Positions 11,421 through 26,241 of a stretch of 64,000 bases of DNA are shown here, piece after piece. Position 1 is the stretch's first letter, and each line of letters begins with the position of its first letter. The stretch is taken from the NCBI RefSeq assembly GCF_017562075.2, contig NC_054082.1, positions 1,715,050 through 1,779,049 of the forward strand. The letters are read 5' to 3'. Both the position numbers and the translations under genes were made by a program. Under the pieces are notes generated by a model. It saw only the letters and a list, made by a program, of their open reading frames with translations. It was not told the origin of the DNA and did not search any database. This DNA is from Anopheles merus. Lineage: Eukaryota; Arthropoda; Insecta; Diptera; Culicidae.

Positions 11421-13109
11421 ATCGTATGGGCGAGACAACCGATAAGGAGAGGAGGGCTGGTCAGTTTCTTGCTTAGGTTTGTCTGTTGTCCAAGGGAATA
11501 TGCTTCATCTCGGTGGAATAGGAAAATTGAATTGAATCCTCGGGCTCAGAATGTCGGACATTGTCCCGCAATCGTTTGAGGGAAGGTGGAAGGATTAGAT
11601 AGCCGACACAAGGGGATTCCGTTGGTCCTGCAGTGAGGTGGCTAATAGAAAAAAAGGTACACAGACAACGTAAAAGTGATGCGGCATGGCCTACCTCGAG
11701 CGAATTGTTCAACAAAAACTCGATTGTCCAAACGTCAGACTCTGTCGGAGGTGTCTTAAAATGGGCGTGTGTGTGTGTGTTTATGTGAGCGAGTGGAATT
11801 GTAATGAATGGTAAACATATTATCGTGCAAATTATAATCGGTCTCGAAAGACGCTCCAAACAGTGCACCGGAGAATCACCCTGTGTTTTGACACTTGCAG
11901 CTGAAGAGCGATTAGAGTTGTTGCACAGCACAACCACAATACCAGGAAGGAGGAAGCACAGCAAATGCTCCTGTTCGTGGAATGCGGTACGAGCCCTAGA
12001 TTTTGGTCAGTTGGTTTTGCTGGACCGGTAGGATGGGGCAGGTCACACACCACCGTACACACAGTGTGGTAGCTGCGTTGATGCATGCTGCAGAAGCATA
12101 CATGATGTGCATGTTTGGCGTAGAATAATATACCACCTGCACCACCACCGGGTGCTCTTGCCTCAGCCCTACCCCCGAAAAGCTCGTCGTGCATATTATG
12201 ACCATAATGCCAGAAGCTGTTCGTCACTCGTCTCGTCTTTTGCTTGACTGAACTTTGGCCGAAGAAGACGGCTGTAGCCCTTGCTCTGCTAGGCGCCCCG
12301 TTGCGGTAGGTCCGGTATGGGAGAATGCGCGAGGTTCACAAAAACCGGAAGTCGCTGCAGACGAGAAGATGACGTTGTTTTCGAACAAGCCAAACATGCA
12401 CGCACACATACACACACTCACAGGAGTGCACACCGTAATGCCGTACAAGAATCCGTACAGCTCATGCACTTCATGCCCTTTTGCGCTCTTCCTTGGCAGA
12501 CAGTGTGTTGTTGCATTTAATGTCGATGCCTGAATGCGCCCGGCCCCGAACCCGAACCGGTGTTTTATATCGCAATAATGGAAAACTATGTTGATCAAAT
12601 TAAAAGATACCAACTTTTGCACTTGAAGTGCTGCCCCTCGCAAGTTGGGCCGTGCAGTGGAGAGGGGAGCCACATGTCAATAGAGCACATGTGAGTTTCC
12701 GACCAAACACACGGGCGCCAAAAGGGAGCCTCAAGAGATTCGCAAGGACGCAAGGACACAATTTTCTATGCCGTAACCAAACAAAGGCACACACACACAC
12801 AAACATGTATTGTGCAACGTTTGTTCTCCGTAGCTTCGAGGTGGCTAACATCGAGCTATTGTTTTTGGTGTTCCGGTTGTCGCTTGCCAACAAAGTTAAA
12901 TATGGCGGCTATCGTAGTAGGCAGTGCCCTGTTTGGAGTTGATGCTGTGGGTTCTACCGGTAGCACGGTCTGTGAAGAACAAATTTCAGTGTTTGTGAGG
13001 TTGCAGGCAGGTGGAACTCGTCAGAAGTCGTCCGACCGTATGGCGCACGGGCCTGTACACATTCGGGCCTCGTTAGTCGGTATGGCTTAGTCGGACACGA
13101 TTTCAAGCA

Positions 13110-13228
<119 letters not shown>

Positions 13229-16200
13229 TTTGTAGAAATCCAAAACCAGGCATCCCGTGACAATGACAAATCGAGCAAAACTGTGACTGTGAAAACACGG
13301 CCGAATGTGTTTGATTGTACCGTGGATGGTACGGAATGAAGATATCACGAGTCACCCGCTGGGACGTTCGCCGCACCGCTTGGCCGGAGAGGTACGAGAA
13401 ACCCATTAAAATCGGAGGTCCTTCTCGAGACGATGGGTACCGTGAATCGAAGAAAGTCAAAAACCTCTCGAACACGCGCCTCAAAACGTCGTTCGATGAT
13501 TAATGGTCAGTTTTGGTGGTTTCCAGGCCAACCAGGAGTCATCGACAGGACCTCGGTCTCGGCCCAATTAATGGTGGTAATTGTCGGCGAAAAGTTGTCG
13601 GATCATTGCCCGGCCCATCATTGTTGTTGTTGGGGCACAGTCTGTCGCCATACCTGGATGATGGAGCCTTCCCAGCACTCCAAGATACGAATGGGTCGAC
13701 TTTTAGCACAAATTGCTGTAGGTTGGTCCAATGTTTATGCTTCGATTGTTTTGCCGCATTATGCAGTCTGCAGGAAGTTACTAGAGCAGAGCTAAGGCAC
13801 AACAGAAAAGTGCACTTTCATTTCGATTCAATTATATTTGTGAGATTTCACGGAAGCATGAAATATGTTTTCGTTGTTTTAAGCCTCCAGCAAATGGCGT
13901 GAGTTTTGTGCCAGTTGCGAAATGTTGTAATAAGTTTGATGATACTAACTTTTCCTGACTCTACGCTCTAGACTCAGAACGTACCACTTCTACGGGTCGG
14001 TTTGGCACGGTTGTAACTGCTTCTGTTACTGTTTTGGTGTTTGTCGGGGCGAAAAGGCTTTAAACTTGAATCCGATTCCGTTTGTCGGTTGTTGGTTTTT
14101 TCGCTGTTCCTCATACGTAGCCGGTTACTCAGCAGGATCCATCATCATTGACGGTTTGATTGCGCACGGCGAATGAAACCAGGAACTCGACTAGAAGCAG
14201 CTGGAATTGTTATGTTCAGCGTGGCGTGTGATGCGATGGCGTGTTGTGGGAGTGTTGTTGCTCAAGAGGCACTTGTAAGGTTTTTGCATTTGTACGGCAA
14301 ATTGTTTCGAAAATTGTTTGCTTCGTTTGTACATGTGTTTGTATGTGTGTATGTGGTGTTGCAAACAATTGAATAAAAAATGAATCCGATTATAGCGTTT
14401 AACGGGGAGGAAAGCTGGGGGAGTTTCGGGCGAAACTCGCAGGACAAACTGCGGAAGCATCCAGAATGTGGGGAAAATGTGAAAAAGTTACGAAAATTCG
14501 GCAATGTATGCGTTTGAAGTATGGTTGGGAAAAAACCGGCCTATCAAAAGTTTAGAAAGGTTGCACGCGTGATACGTTCTGTACTTGTTTGTTATATAAA
14601 AATGTGAAAACGACTAGAAGTGACACTTTTGAATGTCATTATTTAACACAATGACAGAGAGTAATGATGCACATCAACGCCACCGATACTGTTCACGCGT
14701 GTACGGGGTTCATAATTTATGGTCAATTTTCTTACTGTCCTTTCCGCATCTTTGTAATATTTAGTGATGGGAGCCCGGCGAGACACTGTAATTCCCCTCC
14801 AGGGAATTCGGACTTGACGACAAAAACTGTCATGAGTTTCTCATTTCACCTTTGTTTTAGTTTCATCTCGATCACTACCACCACCACCGTGTACATCGCC
14901 GTGGTGCGAATGCCATGGAAATAAATTACATTTTGTCCTCTCCCCGTATGATCGGTTTGCCCGGGCGCAGTCAGCACCTTCAGGAGACCGGTTTTTCCGT
15001 TTACCATCGCCAGACAAATGACAGCAAAGGAGGGTGTAAGGAGCACGGAGAAGGAATCGATGGGGGAATGAGCGCGAACCGAACCGAATGAGAAGCAGCA
15101 GTGCAGCAAAACTGCCCGCCGAAAGGTGCCGAGGTGGAAAATGACGACAAGAAAAACTAGTCTCTCAGTCAGTGGATTTTTCCGGGGGTGTATTTTCCTC
15201 TGTTTTTTTTTTTCTCCTGATGCGCTCCCCATACTGCCACCACCACGGGAAGCTCCACCTTCTTGGTGTGGGTGTGTATTTTTTCTGGTTTATTTTGCGC
15301 TCCATCCCTGCCTTCGGATGCTGGATTTTCCGGCATGCGATGGCGTTGGGAGAGCAGCATTTTTCACTGGAAACCATACGCGAGGCCATAAGGGCAATAC
15401 CGTGCAGTGCCCTAGTGCGCCTGACGCGGTAGTGACTGAAGTGACAAAGGTGGTGAACTTTTGCCGCTTCCATCTCGGAATGTCTTCGAATGCCCAGCGC
15501 TCCAGACCAGAGCAGACCAAGACCGCTCGTGGAGACTGAATCTTTCGCGTGTGTTGGGTACCATTTCTTTTTTTGCCTCTTCTCTCCGGCCTTTCGCTGG
15601 CGTTGCTGGCGTGTTTCCACTTCAACAATGTCAACTTTTTGTTGCGATCAAGCCAGTGGCCGTAGATGTCAGTTGCCAGGAGGTTCTTTTCCCTCCCACA
15701 AGATCTCAAACTTTCCACCACGGAGGCCACGGACCCGCGCCAGATCTGATGACAGTAACGGCGGCAGAGCGGGAAGAGGAACGGCTGCCATCGTAGCAGG
15801 ATCCAAAATGGCGATGAAAATGACAGGAATGTCAGTACGTTTTGTCTCGGTTATTTTCATCATAGTTGTTTCTTGTTGTACCTTCTGTACCGGAAAACTT
15901 ACCGGTCCCACCGCTTTCCATCTTCTTTATCGCACCCAGTGCGCGGAAGACGTACTCGAAAGTTGTACCTGTATTACAAAACTGCAAACTTCTAGGGTAG
16001 GGGGCCTCCGATGTCCTCAAGTTGTCCCCTGGGAGGTTGAATATTTACTTCCCGCATCTCACTCACAGAACACACTCACACACTTATACACCTGTAATAC
16101 CATCCAAGCAGGCGGCCGTTTTTCTGTCCTTCTTTGCCGCCGCGGGAAAATGTAATCTCGTTCGATGGATGGTTGGAAGGATGATAAAATTGTATGACCT

Positions 16201-19200
16201 GCTGCTGAACCGTCTCCAATACCTTACCACTGCACGATAGATTCCGTTCCGATCGATCCCCGCTTGAACTGAGAGCAAGAGAGCGAGAGCAGAAAAGGGA
16301 GGGATCTGGTAGCACTTTTCATCGTATTTGTCGATTGCATCTTACGTCGCCAAGGTGCCAAGGTGCGTTACCGGAGCAAAGTTTATGATAATTTTAATTA
16401 TGCACTCGAAAGACAAAAACTGCAAGCAAAGCGGGAAAGTGTGCGATACACCGAGGGTGGCGAACAGCGCTTTGCAATTACTCTGTGCAGTGCTGCCGTG
16501 CGATCGGGAAACGCTCCGTAAGTCTGCGCTGATTTATTCAACCGTAATTCTGAGGCAGAAAGTTTGCTCCTTTTTTGCCATTTGCTGCCGCTGCGGTTCC
16601 GTATTCTGACGGAAGAGTAGGAATTGTACCTTGTATTCTGTTTTTTTTTTGGTTCCGTAATTTGTTGCAAAGTTAATTGCAAAGTTAACATGCTCTGTCT
16701 GTCTCTTACTCTCTTTCTCTCTTTCGCTCGCTCAGGTTGGTTTGACTCAGTACGCGGATATGCGATTATCATAAATTTTAGTACAAACTGTTTCGAAACG
16801 CTAGCGGCAGTGCGCGTTGGATTTAAAGCAGTAGCATAATAATAATTGCACCTGGGAAAGGATGTATTAACGTGCGGTCAGGGCTTTAACTTCAGAGTTA
16901 ATCTGCAATTCTTAGAGTCTCATGGGCCAAGCTCATGGGTTTTAAAAGTTCGTTTGCAGCATAATTATTACTTGAGATAAGGTAACATGCCTCTATCTTC
17001 GTCAGTTTTTCTCTACCTGTTGATGGCTTTTACTGGAATGGTTTATTTATAAACATCCGAAAGTGATCATCTTAATCTCTATCGTTGGGCCGTTCAGTTT
17101 GTCAGGTAGCAATAACGGCGGACGCCCTGCCGGTCCTTTCCCGACACTCCACATTAGCATTTGGTGCATCCAATTAAAATGTTTCGTGGCACGTCATCTT
17201 CGCACGGGCGGCATTCCGGCTTTGTTGAATGCATTGATTGGTTTGTGGTTCTGCTCGATCGTTCGTTCGTTCGTTCGTTTGGAGCACATTGGTGAAGACA
17301 TCAGCAGCTTTATGCTTTCCATGCGCCATGCGATGATGCACCGTGCGTGTGTGTCGAAATCGTGCGATATAGAAAAGCGGTGCCACTTTTCGGGTCGATT
17401 TAATCTCATCTCACACTCTCCACCTCCACCATCTTCCGACATCGGATGCTGGTGCCCCTGCCTATGGGAAGTGCCGGCCTATCTCTCAGCACGTGTTTAA
17501 ATGGTGAATGTTTTTATCTTTCAGTTTGCCGCTGCCGCGAAGACAGCTGGTGTGGCTGGTTGATAGGACGAAGGGGGATAGAGGGCGAGTAATAACATTA
17601 AATTAGAGCAAACTGGTGATGGATAGGAATGAGGCAATAAAAATGCATAACTACCGTGGGTAACGCTCGAATATGCATCCGAGTGGCGTGATTACCGAAT
17701 CCGTTCGATCCCCAACATTGGAAGCTGCGCCGGGGCAATCAGTGAGCGAGCAATGGGAATAACAAACGCATCGGACAATCGTTTAGCATTATGCGTCGGA
17801 GTCATCATTTTCTAAAAGCACGAATGTTCAGCAGCAGCAGCAGCCCGGGCAGCAGGAAGGAAAGTGCAGTGTGGTAAGGGCAGCACGATCGTTCCCGGGG
17901 GGTTTGGCTCTTAACTCAGACAAAAGGCTGTTTAAATTTTGGCTGCCAGCTTCCGGCCAAATTATTCTCTGCGCCTGCCGGCGGACATTCTACCGTACGC
18001 TCCCCTTTCGCCTATGCTGGAGATCGAGATGCAGGCACAGTTAATTGAATTTCCACACGAAACGACGACGGACACAATTCCACCGCAGGACGGGGCTCGG
18101 ACAGGGCAGTACGCAACTGTGCAGCACGAGAGTGTGATGTGTGAGTGTGTTTGCTATTCAGAGTGGCCGCGGGAACGGCGGACCTAATGGAACGAAACTC
18201 GGCGAAAGATAAAGATGGACGTCTTATCGTGATTTCCAATTAAGATTAGTATTTATTCTGTGCTGTTGCGGGCGTACTTGCCGCGAGGAGAAGATTGAGA
18301 TGAGTCGTTTAGGCTCGGTCCAAGCTGCATCGTGCGAGTGTTGCAGCGTGAAGCGGGAAGAAGCAGAACGCAGACCGGAACCACATACAGTCCGAGGTGG
18401 CCACAGAGGTGTTAAGTGATAACGGAACGAAAGGCTCGGAACGGGGGGAGGCTTTTGCGGGAAAGGGGCGTACCGCCATTGATTGAATTCAATCGGTTCA
18501 TTCCGCTTTGGGGTCGGCCCTAAATGAGGTTCTCCGTTACTCTGTCTCTCCGGAGCCGGTTGTTTGCGTTCCGCAGCGCCCGGGCGAACTTCCCGTGGTG
18601 CACTACGCACCGAATTAATTATATATGTTATGTTAATTGCAGCCTGAGAACAGCAATACCCCGGGGCCAGCTCTGGGCAGTTCTGGGCGGCTTTATTAAG
18701 TCCTGAGACGTTTGGGTATCGCACCAGGCCTGGAATGCCCGGCCTGGTGTCGACCGTCGTCGTACCAGCAGCCAAGAACTTAATCTCAAACAGTTCCCAA
18801 GCCTTCTGCACAGTGAACGATCCCTGGCAATGGTGTTGGTGCGTTGTCCTCTTTGTGTGAGCATATTTTTTTATGACGACACCATAAATTCAATGTTCAT
18901 AAATTCACGTCATTTATGCACTGCTCGGCATAAAGGGCGTTCTTAAATGACCAGTTACCAGAAATGCGTGTGTGTGTGCGTGTGTGTAGTCTTTCGCCTC
19001 TTGTGTGCCCTGGCCCACAAGTTGAAAATAATCTCCAATCCCCCCCTTTGTGGGTAATAAACTCCGTGCAATTCCTCCGAGCCTTCGTGACGAATAGTTT
19101 ATTTTCGATTCTCCAACAATGTGTTGTGTGCTAGTGTGTGCTGTGTGCGTCCATATCCGGGCGTTGTTTGCCGCACACCGTTTGGCAATGTGTTTGCGTT

Positions 19201-20678
19201 GGATCCGCGCCAACGGCCGGCTTGTGCCATTTAATTATGCTTTCAAATAGGTTTATGTGTGCGCTTGGTGGGCAGGCCGTGTAGGGCGTGTGCGATTTGA
19301 GTATCATTATTATCGACGGTTTAACGATTTCCCCGATCACCCAGCAGCATCGAGCGCGAGCGGAACGCGCGGAGAGGTCCTTTTTATGTGTTGAGCTAAT
19401 TTTGATTTACGCTGTACTCGTTGTTGTTTCTGTGAATACGCACGAGCGGCTGGCGCTTTGTTCTCTGCATCTGGTGCGACTACGAGTGCGCACTAGATTG
19501 TGTTGGTACGTACCAACGCATTTAATTTAAAAGCAACTTAATGTATGTTCGGCGCAACACCAACCGCCATCGATGGAAATGGTAACCGAGAAGTCTTGAC
19601 ATGAATTAATTTAAAGTACGATAAAATTATACAAACTCCGTTCCAGGCTGGAGAACATTTTTGTAATGCAAATTCAACCACCACCTACGTTCGACGCTTC
19701 TCAAATCCGCTCTCTCTTTCCCTCGTGGAGCGCTAGCGTGCCATCAACATTTCATCACCTTTCTTTAGAATTTCCTCGGTTCGCGCCGAGCAACCATGTG
19801 GTCGTAAATTTGTACGTCTCGATGCTGCGCCTTACTTCTTGGCGAACGAAGCGAACTCTCTACCCACTTTGCCAGCAGCATCACTTCGCATTTGGATGTT
19901 GGTGGACTCATTCATGTATTTAGAGAACGCCGCGTCTGGCCGTGCTTTCCCCGAGCCCGAGACACTCGAACGATTTGGGATTTTCCTCGGAAGCGGAACG
20001 CTCATTAACACGGTCGGAGGTACGCTAGCAGGAGCACCACAGGCGGGCAAACGGTTGTCTCAACAACTTGTACGACAATACACAGACGCGACAACAGGGG
20101 ACGGCGACGGGGATGTGTGTAATGGGAGATGAAAAATCGTCCCTAGCAGGTTGCCGAGGGAAACTGCCTACTGCCAGAGAACGCAACACCGGGTTAGCGC
20201 TGATTTAACTGTGGTCTCATAAATGCGCTTGTTTACTCAACGCACTCAGCAGTAGCAGCAGCAGCAGCAATAGCAATAGCAGTCGGCATTCACAGTGGAC
20301 GACCACCCAGTGTGTGTGTGTAGTGGGACGGGCGCACGCAATGCATCCATGCAGGCCAGCTCCATGACCGCGGGACAACGTGGATGGACGGATCACCGTT
20401 TGTCCACGCGGTAAGCAGCGACCGTGTCTCTCGCCTGTGTGTTACGATCCGGTCGAGGTGACGCTTAACGCCAAACTTCCGCCATTGGTGAAGTGAACAT
20501 TACTTAATTGCTTTTACGCAACAGCAGCAAGCGCAGGCAGGCACAATTGCCGGCATTACGCACCGCGGATGCTGTGAGTGTAGGGCCGGGCCAGCTGTTT
20601 AAAAGGGTTTCTTGTATCTTGCCATTTTTTGTAAGCTCAAGCAGCTGCGCCCTCTTTCATTCTTGATGCTCTCCGCTG

Positions 20679-20701
20679 GAGAGAGAGAGAGAGAGAGAGA
20701 A
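20679..20701. repeat. (AG)n microsatellite
   Basis: A short GA run of about 23 bases. Confidence 0.85.
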
Positions 20702-23700
20702 AGAGAAGCACGGTGGTTGGAAAATTCCACGGATAGAAAATTAGAAATTCTTTGCAAAAAGGAAAACCTCCAACCGCCAAGCTCGCTCGCTCGCACCTTC
20801 CGCGTTCACATCCGTGAGAAGCTTAACAATTGTGGGTGCTGAAGATTTCACCGTGACTATGTGACCCAGATAGAGCAATACGCGTTTTGTGCCGCGGAAT
20901 GCCGTGGAGCAGCAGCAGGAGGGGCTGGTGGATGCTGATGATCGAGAGATGGCGCTCATTGTTAGCGAAAGACGTGACAAGGACTTTGGGGTTTAATTGA
21001 AAACGGTGTAAATGCGTCGTACAGGAAGGGGGAGGGGTGGAGGTAGATAGTAGGAGAATCCCTTTTCCACCGTTGTGTGTCACCTTCCACGACCCCACAC
21101 CCCCCCCCCCGGGGAAGCACACCTGATTGGAATACAATAGATGATGGTAGTGAACCCTGGAGGATGGAACTGTAACGCTTACCGCAACGGGTCATGGAGG
21201 GGTTTGCTGCCGCGGCTTTTTGTGGCCAGTGCATCGTTTGGTATCGCGTGTACACCGGAGCACTCCCCATTATCTTTTAGTGCTGCGATTAGGAAGGGGG
21301 GGGGGGGAGGGGCTATATTGTTCCTGCCCGAGTGGCGCCCGAGTCATGCAGGGCTCGTTTGAGGCGAATGGGTGCTCAAGAGCTGGGGGGAAACAGTTTC
21401 ATCTCGAGATTTTCCGACACACATCACCCATAGGTCCCTCCCACACTGACACACGTGATGAGCCAATCCATATAATGACTGATGATGATGATGTTGGTGA
21501 TGATGTTCCGCCTTTTGCTCGATGAAAGGCAGCTCGCTGCTCGTTGGCAGTGGACGCTTGCTACGATGGACCATTTCGTTAATTCTCCGTTCGACCCGAC
21601 GTAGCAGTGTCGATACAGTATTCCCGGACATGCTTTGCGCATCATTGAGCTTTACGATGCGAGACTGGCGAAACGAACTAATCTTCTTCTGCGTGCCTTG
21701 CTGCGTGTCCAGGTGATGGAAGGTATCGGAAATGTGTCAAAACGTGGTTTCCCATGTGATCTGCACTTTGGAGCACACACAGACGCATAGGAAACACCCG
21801 GCGTACGATTAATCTTCAGCCAGGTGGAAGGGGTAGCTTCATGACAGCTGCCAAGGAATGTGCAACATTCCTAAGGACACTTGGATGAAGGAGTGTCTTT
21901 CGTCGGGAAATTGCTTCCCGAAATGGATCGATCTGCTGCTGCTGATGCTGCTACTGCTGCTGGTGGGTTAGCGTGTTGTGTAGCAACCACTGAGCGTGCA
22001 GAGCAGCGTGTACCGGGCGCTCACTCAATCTTATCTCTGTGACAGTTTTTTTTTGCTGCGATGATCGTGGATGAGTAAGGATATTCACTCGGTTCTGTAG
22101 AATTAACCCAAGTGTGTACTAGTGTGGGAGCGTTTTTTTCTTCTTCTTTCAGATGAACTGAAAATTATTGGTCATCCTTAGGTGACACAACGAATTTACT
22201 GCGTACGCTTTGAGCACGGCCGTCAGTCGTATTTGATCCAATTTTCCATTTTCCAGTTCACTCAGCAACCCTCAACCCTCAGGGAATGGTGTTAGCGGGG
22301 TGTTAGGGGTGTGTGAATTTTTGGTCTTTCTTCATTCCACAAGAAAAGGACCGTTGCGGGCGGGGTGGTTGGTTTTCTTTTAGCAACCAATGACGGAGTA
22401 CTTTTTCGACAGTTGAGCGAGCGTGAACTTTCCATTCTGCCACCAACACCACCCACACCCACAATGTCACCGATGAAACCGGTAAACGCTTTGGTGCGTG
22501 TGCAGCAGCAACACCGACGGGGAAAGATTGATTAGTGAGAAAGTAGTAGAAGTAGTAGTGTTTGTGTGCTGCTTGCGAGACGCGCTCGACTGGTGGGGGC
22601 GGAGGTGGAAATTTTATTTAATTAATAAAGTTTTTCCACTACGAAAGCGCGTGAAGCACAAATTAATTTGAAATTGAACCACCCCGCGGGAGCATCCGTT
22701 CCGGTTCGGCGGGGCGTCAGTCTACGACGATATCGATCGACCGGCAATCCGGCGAAAGCGATCCGGCAAAAGTCGGAACGGAAGACGGCGATAACGATTC
22801 TTAAGGGTTTCTTATCAATTACACGTTCAAGAATAGTAATTTCACCTCAACAAGCAGCCTAGGCCCCGCAGCAGCGGCTGGAACGAGCTAAATGGGTAGA
22901 GATGCTGCGAGTGAACGTTTTCTCTTAACCATTGTGCGTACTCTCTCTTTCTCTCTCATCGAAGGGCAATTACCAACGACGCCATCGAGCGGTCGTCTTG
23001 TTGAGCAATTCACTTCCACCCCTCGGGGGGTGGATGGAGATGGAATGGAACGCTCTAGCAGTACAATTCATTTTAAAAATATAAAGTAAGAAAATAATAC
23101 GAACCGAAGTAATTCCGTGCACCTCGAACGTTTTCACCGCTGAGATGCTGAGATCGGAAAGTACTGATTATTTGTTTTGTCATTTTCTTGTTCCCTTTGG
23201 AGATGGAGAGCGTAAACGGGGAGTAGTGCGGTGGGAGTAATGCGTGGCATGGACATGGTTCGGAATATTATCATAATTGCTGTCAATTAGGGATGAAAAC
23301 GGTATCGACACGAACACGAACCTTTCTAGTGGCCGTGGTAGCTGCCCCGGTGTGTGTGCCAGTGTGTCGAGTACATAATTTGAGTGTCTTTCCGCTCTTG
23401 ACTCTTGAGTGTGCCGCACGAAGTGGTGGTGAATGGTTGCGACCGGAGGCGATTAAGTAGATATTGAAATTTTAATTGCTGGCTTTTTGCGTTGCCAATG
23501 ATGATGATGATGGTGATGACGACGAGTGGTAGTGCTCGGGTGATGGGTGATGGGATGGAGCAGAGGGATCTTGCGGTACTTGATTAAGAAGCACACATCA
23601 TATTTACGTTGGCCATGGGTGTGCGTGCGTGTGATCGAAATGAGATCAAGCTACCGCGCGAGTTGACATCGATTATGTAAATTCAACATGATCGCGACAT

Positions 23701-23904
23701 TTAAGGGCCAGGTTGTTGTCGGTATTCAATTATGCAGCCCGCCCGATTACAGACTCACTGTTGAGCGCTTTTCTTTTACTAGCAGCCTGCACATGAGTGT
23801 AAGGAGCAAACAGATAAACAGCAGTAAATTTCTGTTTTACTCACTCGAAATGGGACCGATAAACAGTCTGACACAGAAAACCCAAAACAGCAAAGCAAGC
23901 CAAT

Positions 23905-23921
23905 GGGGGGGGGGGGGGGGG
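23905..23921. repeat. Poly(G) homopolymer, 17 bases
   Basis: The longest of eleven G or C homopolymers of ten bases or more between 21 and 46 kb. Confidence 0.9.
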
Positions 23922-26176
23922 TGGGAGACGGGTAAACTTGTTATCGTTTCTGGTGCAATGTGGCTGCTCATAAAACACGACACAATAAACTTTTGATTAC
24001 ACACATTAAATTAGTGCTGCGCGCATCTACAACCATACCCTTGTCTGGTGCGACTACGGACGAGTGTCGAAGGCAGGATCTCTCTCGATCTCTCTGTCTC
24101 TCTCTTACTCTCTCGCCGATCACTCTTGGTCGAAGCACCCCGAAGGAAGGAAAATAATAATTTTCCAATGCAGCACACAGTGTGTACCGATAATATAAAT
24201 ACAGCACCTCGCATCACAGACCACTGGCGCACTCGTGAGGAACAACCCAGAACGGCTATAAAATCTGCCAACACATGTCATCTGTGGAGAATGCGGCACC
24301 GTGCACCCCGGATCGTGTACGAGCGCGGCCGGGTAACATAAATCAAATTGTTTGGAAGTTTAGTGGAAGCGATCGCTTCTTAATTCGTTACATGCTTCAA
24401 GATGGGCGAGCAAAACGACGATGGCTGCAGCACCCGTGTGGTGCATGTGTGTGTGTGTTTTCTTCGTGACTTTCGGGGCCGTACCGGTAACGGGTTGCAT
24501 CGAAAACCTTCGACGACCGAAGCTGTATCATGTCCTGTGGCCGCTGCTGCTTCTCTCGCTACGTGGGAAGAGCAAAATTTGTTCAGAATTTATTTGCACA
24601 CTCGAGCTCGGAGAGGGGAGATGGCTATGGCTGGTAGCGAGCGCACCATTCCCGTTCGTCCGTAAGTGTCCCGTGGAAACCCATCGTCCTATCAGGTGGA
24701 CCTGACCCGACTATGGGGCGTCGCAAGTCTGTGTAGAGCGCTCGTTTACGCAGCTGCTTCAGTCAGGATGTCAGCTGGCAGTACTAGCGCATTATGCACC
24801 AAAAACTGCACGCTTTGCTACTACGGTCCGGTGCCGATTTGGTGCATCCACGGGATATATACTGCAAAGGCAAACGGAGAGCAAGTGTCGTTGCTGCTGC
24901 TGCTGCTGATGATGTTGTTGGACATAGTTTATGCTTCTGAATACATCATTCTCACGGTCGTGCGAAGGAGAGCGCATCGCGGGCGGGGTGGTTCAAACAA
25001 TATGGTTCGATGTTCAGTATCAACGATGCAGGAAACATTGTTCAGCCTGTTCAGCTTCGGATGCCGGAGAGAGCGTAGCGGGAGAACGGGAGTACAAAAT
25101 ACGATTAAGTACCTTTGTGGGAGCTCCTCTACAACACATGCAGCGTGTAGTCACTGTCAACGGACCTTGCACGTTGCAGAGCGTATTGGTGAGCGAGGAA
25201 GCGAGGATGTAATCGGAAATGTTTAACGTATTTTTCTGAATGCTCCATCATTGTTCTACGAAGAAGTGCAGCAAAATTGCACATCATTTTGTCAGCCTCC
25301 CGCCACATTCGGCACCGCGATAAACCACCGAAAAAGGGGAATAAAGTCGATCAATTTAAAAGCTTTTAAGAACTGTGCTGGTAACTGTACCTCAGTGGGG
25401 TGTGTGTGTATTTCTCGGAAATAAATGCAATCAACTACCTCGTGCAACATCCAAGTAGGTGAATCAAACACACACACACACACGCAACACTTTCTTACAA
25501 CGACCCCTTTCGCGGGGATAAAGGTCACAGCAACGTGTACACACCACGGGTTGCTAGGAAACGGAACGGTGCATGCTTTTCAATTTAATTTCCATCCACC
25601 GCGAAAGGGGCATAGTCACGCACCGGGGCAAAAATCTGGCAAAACGGCGTGCGTTAGGTCAGTGTTGCTGTAGATGGCCTTCAGAAAGATGGCGTTCGAA
25701 CGACCTCAAAAAAAGCTCTCATGCGTGCTCCAGGTTTCGCGTGCCATCCATCACATTTTGCATTTTCCATTTGGTCGGTGGTGGCGTGGCAGTGGCTGGC
25801 GGTGTCCAATTCTCCAATGGATTACGACTTCCCGACCCTCGGCTCAGCCCAGAGGGGTTGGCTATGTTGGCCATCAATCATCGATGGATGCGATCGATGT
25901 GTAGCGTGGGAATGTCGGGATGAAGCCTTAGACCGGTCGTTCTATTTTGGGTTTCAACGTTTCCAGCTCAAAATGTTTGATGGTTGTTTCGTGCCAGAGG
26001 TTTCAAATTTAGCCCAATAATAGATGATTCTATACAGGGCCACACACACACACAAATTCTTCCGAAACATACTTTGTAACGCACAATGGCATAACGCAAA
26101 TGATGCTTCACCATTTCGCTGCTCCTACATAGGAATGCAGTTCTGAGTCGCGGGAATGCATACTGCCGCTACCGTT

Positions 26177-26178
<2 letters not shown>

Positions 26179-26238
<60 letters not shown>
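26179..26238. repeat. (AC)n microsatellite
   Basis: Thirty perfect AC units (60 bases). Confidence 0.95.

Positions 26239-26241
<3 letters not shown>

Noticed and set aside
15490..16155. 221-codon + frame with an internal signal-like segment (from the ATG at 15808)
   Set aside because: The hydrophobic stretch is suggestive, but the nearby GTACGT donor is in phase 0 and cannot join the Ly6 exon (phase 1). The rest of the frame shows no domain.
18224..18811. 195-codon - strand frame
   Set aside because: No domain, no signal peptide, no supporting splice signals, and composition typical of chance frames in GC-rich DNA.
24421..24662. Hydrophobic frame ending in a GTAAGT donor in phase 1
   Set aside because: It could join the Ly6 exon in frame, but it would put about 80 residues before the Ly6 domain without a plausible signal peptide or conservation evidence.
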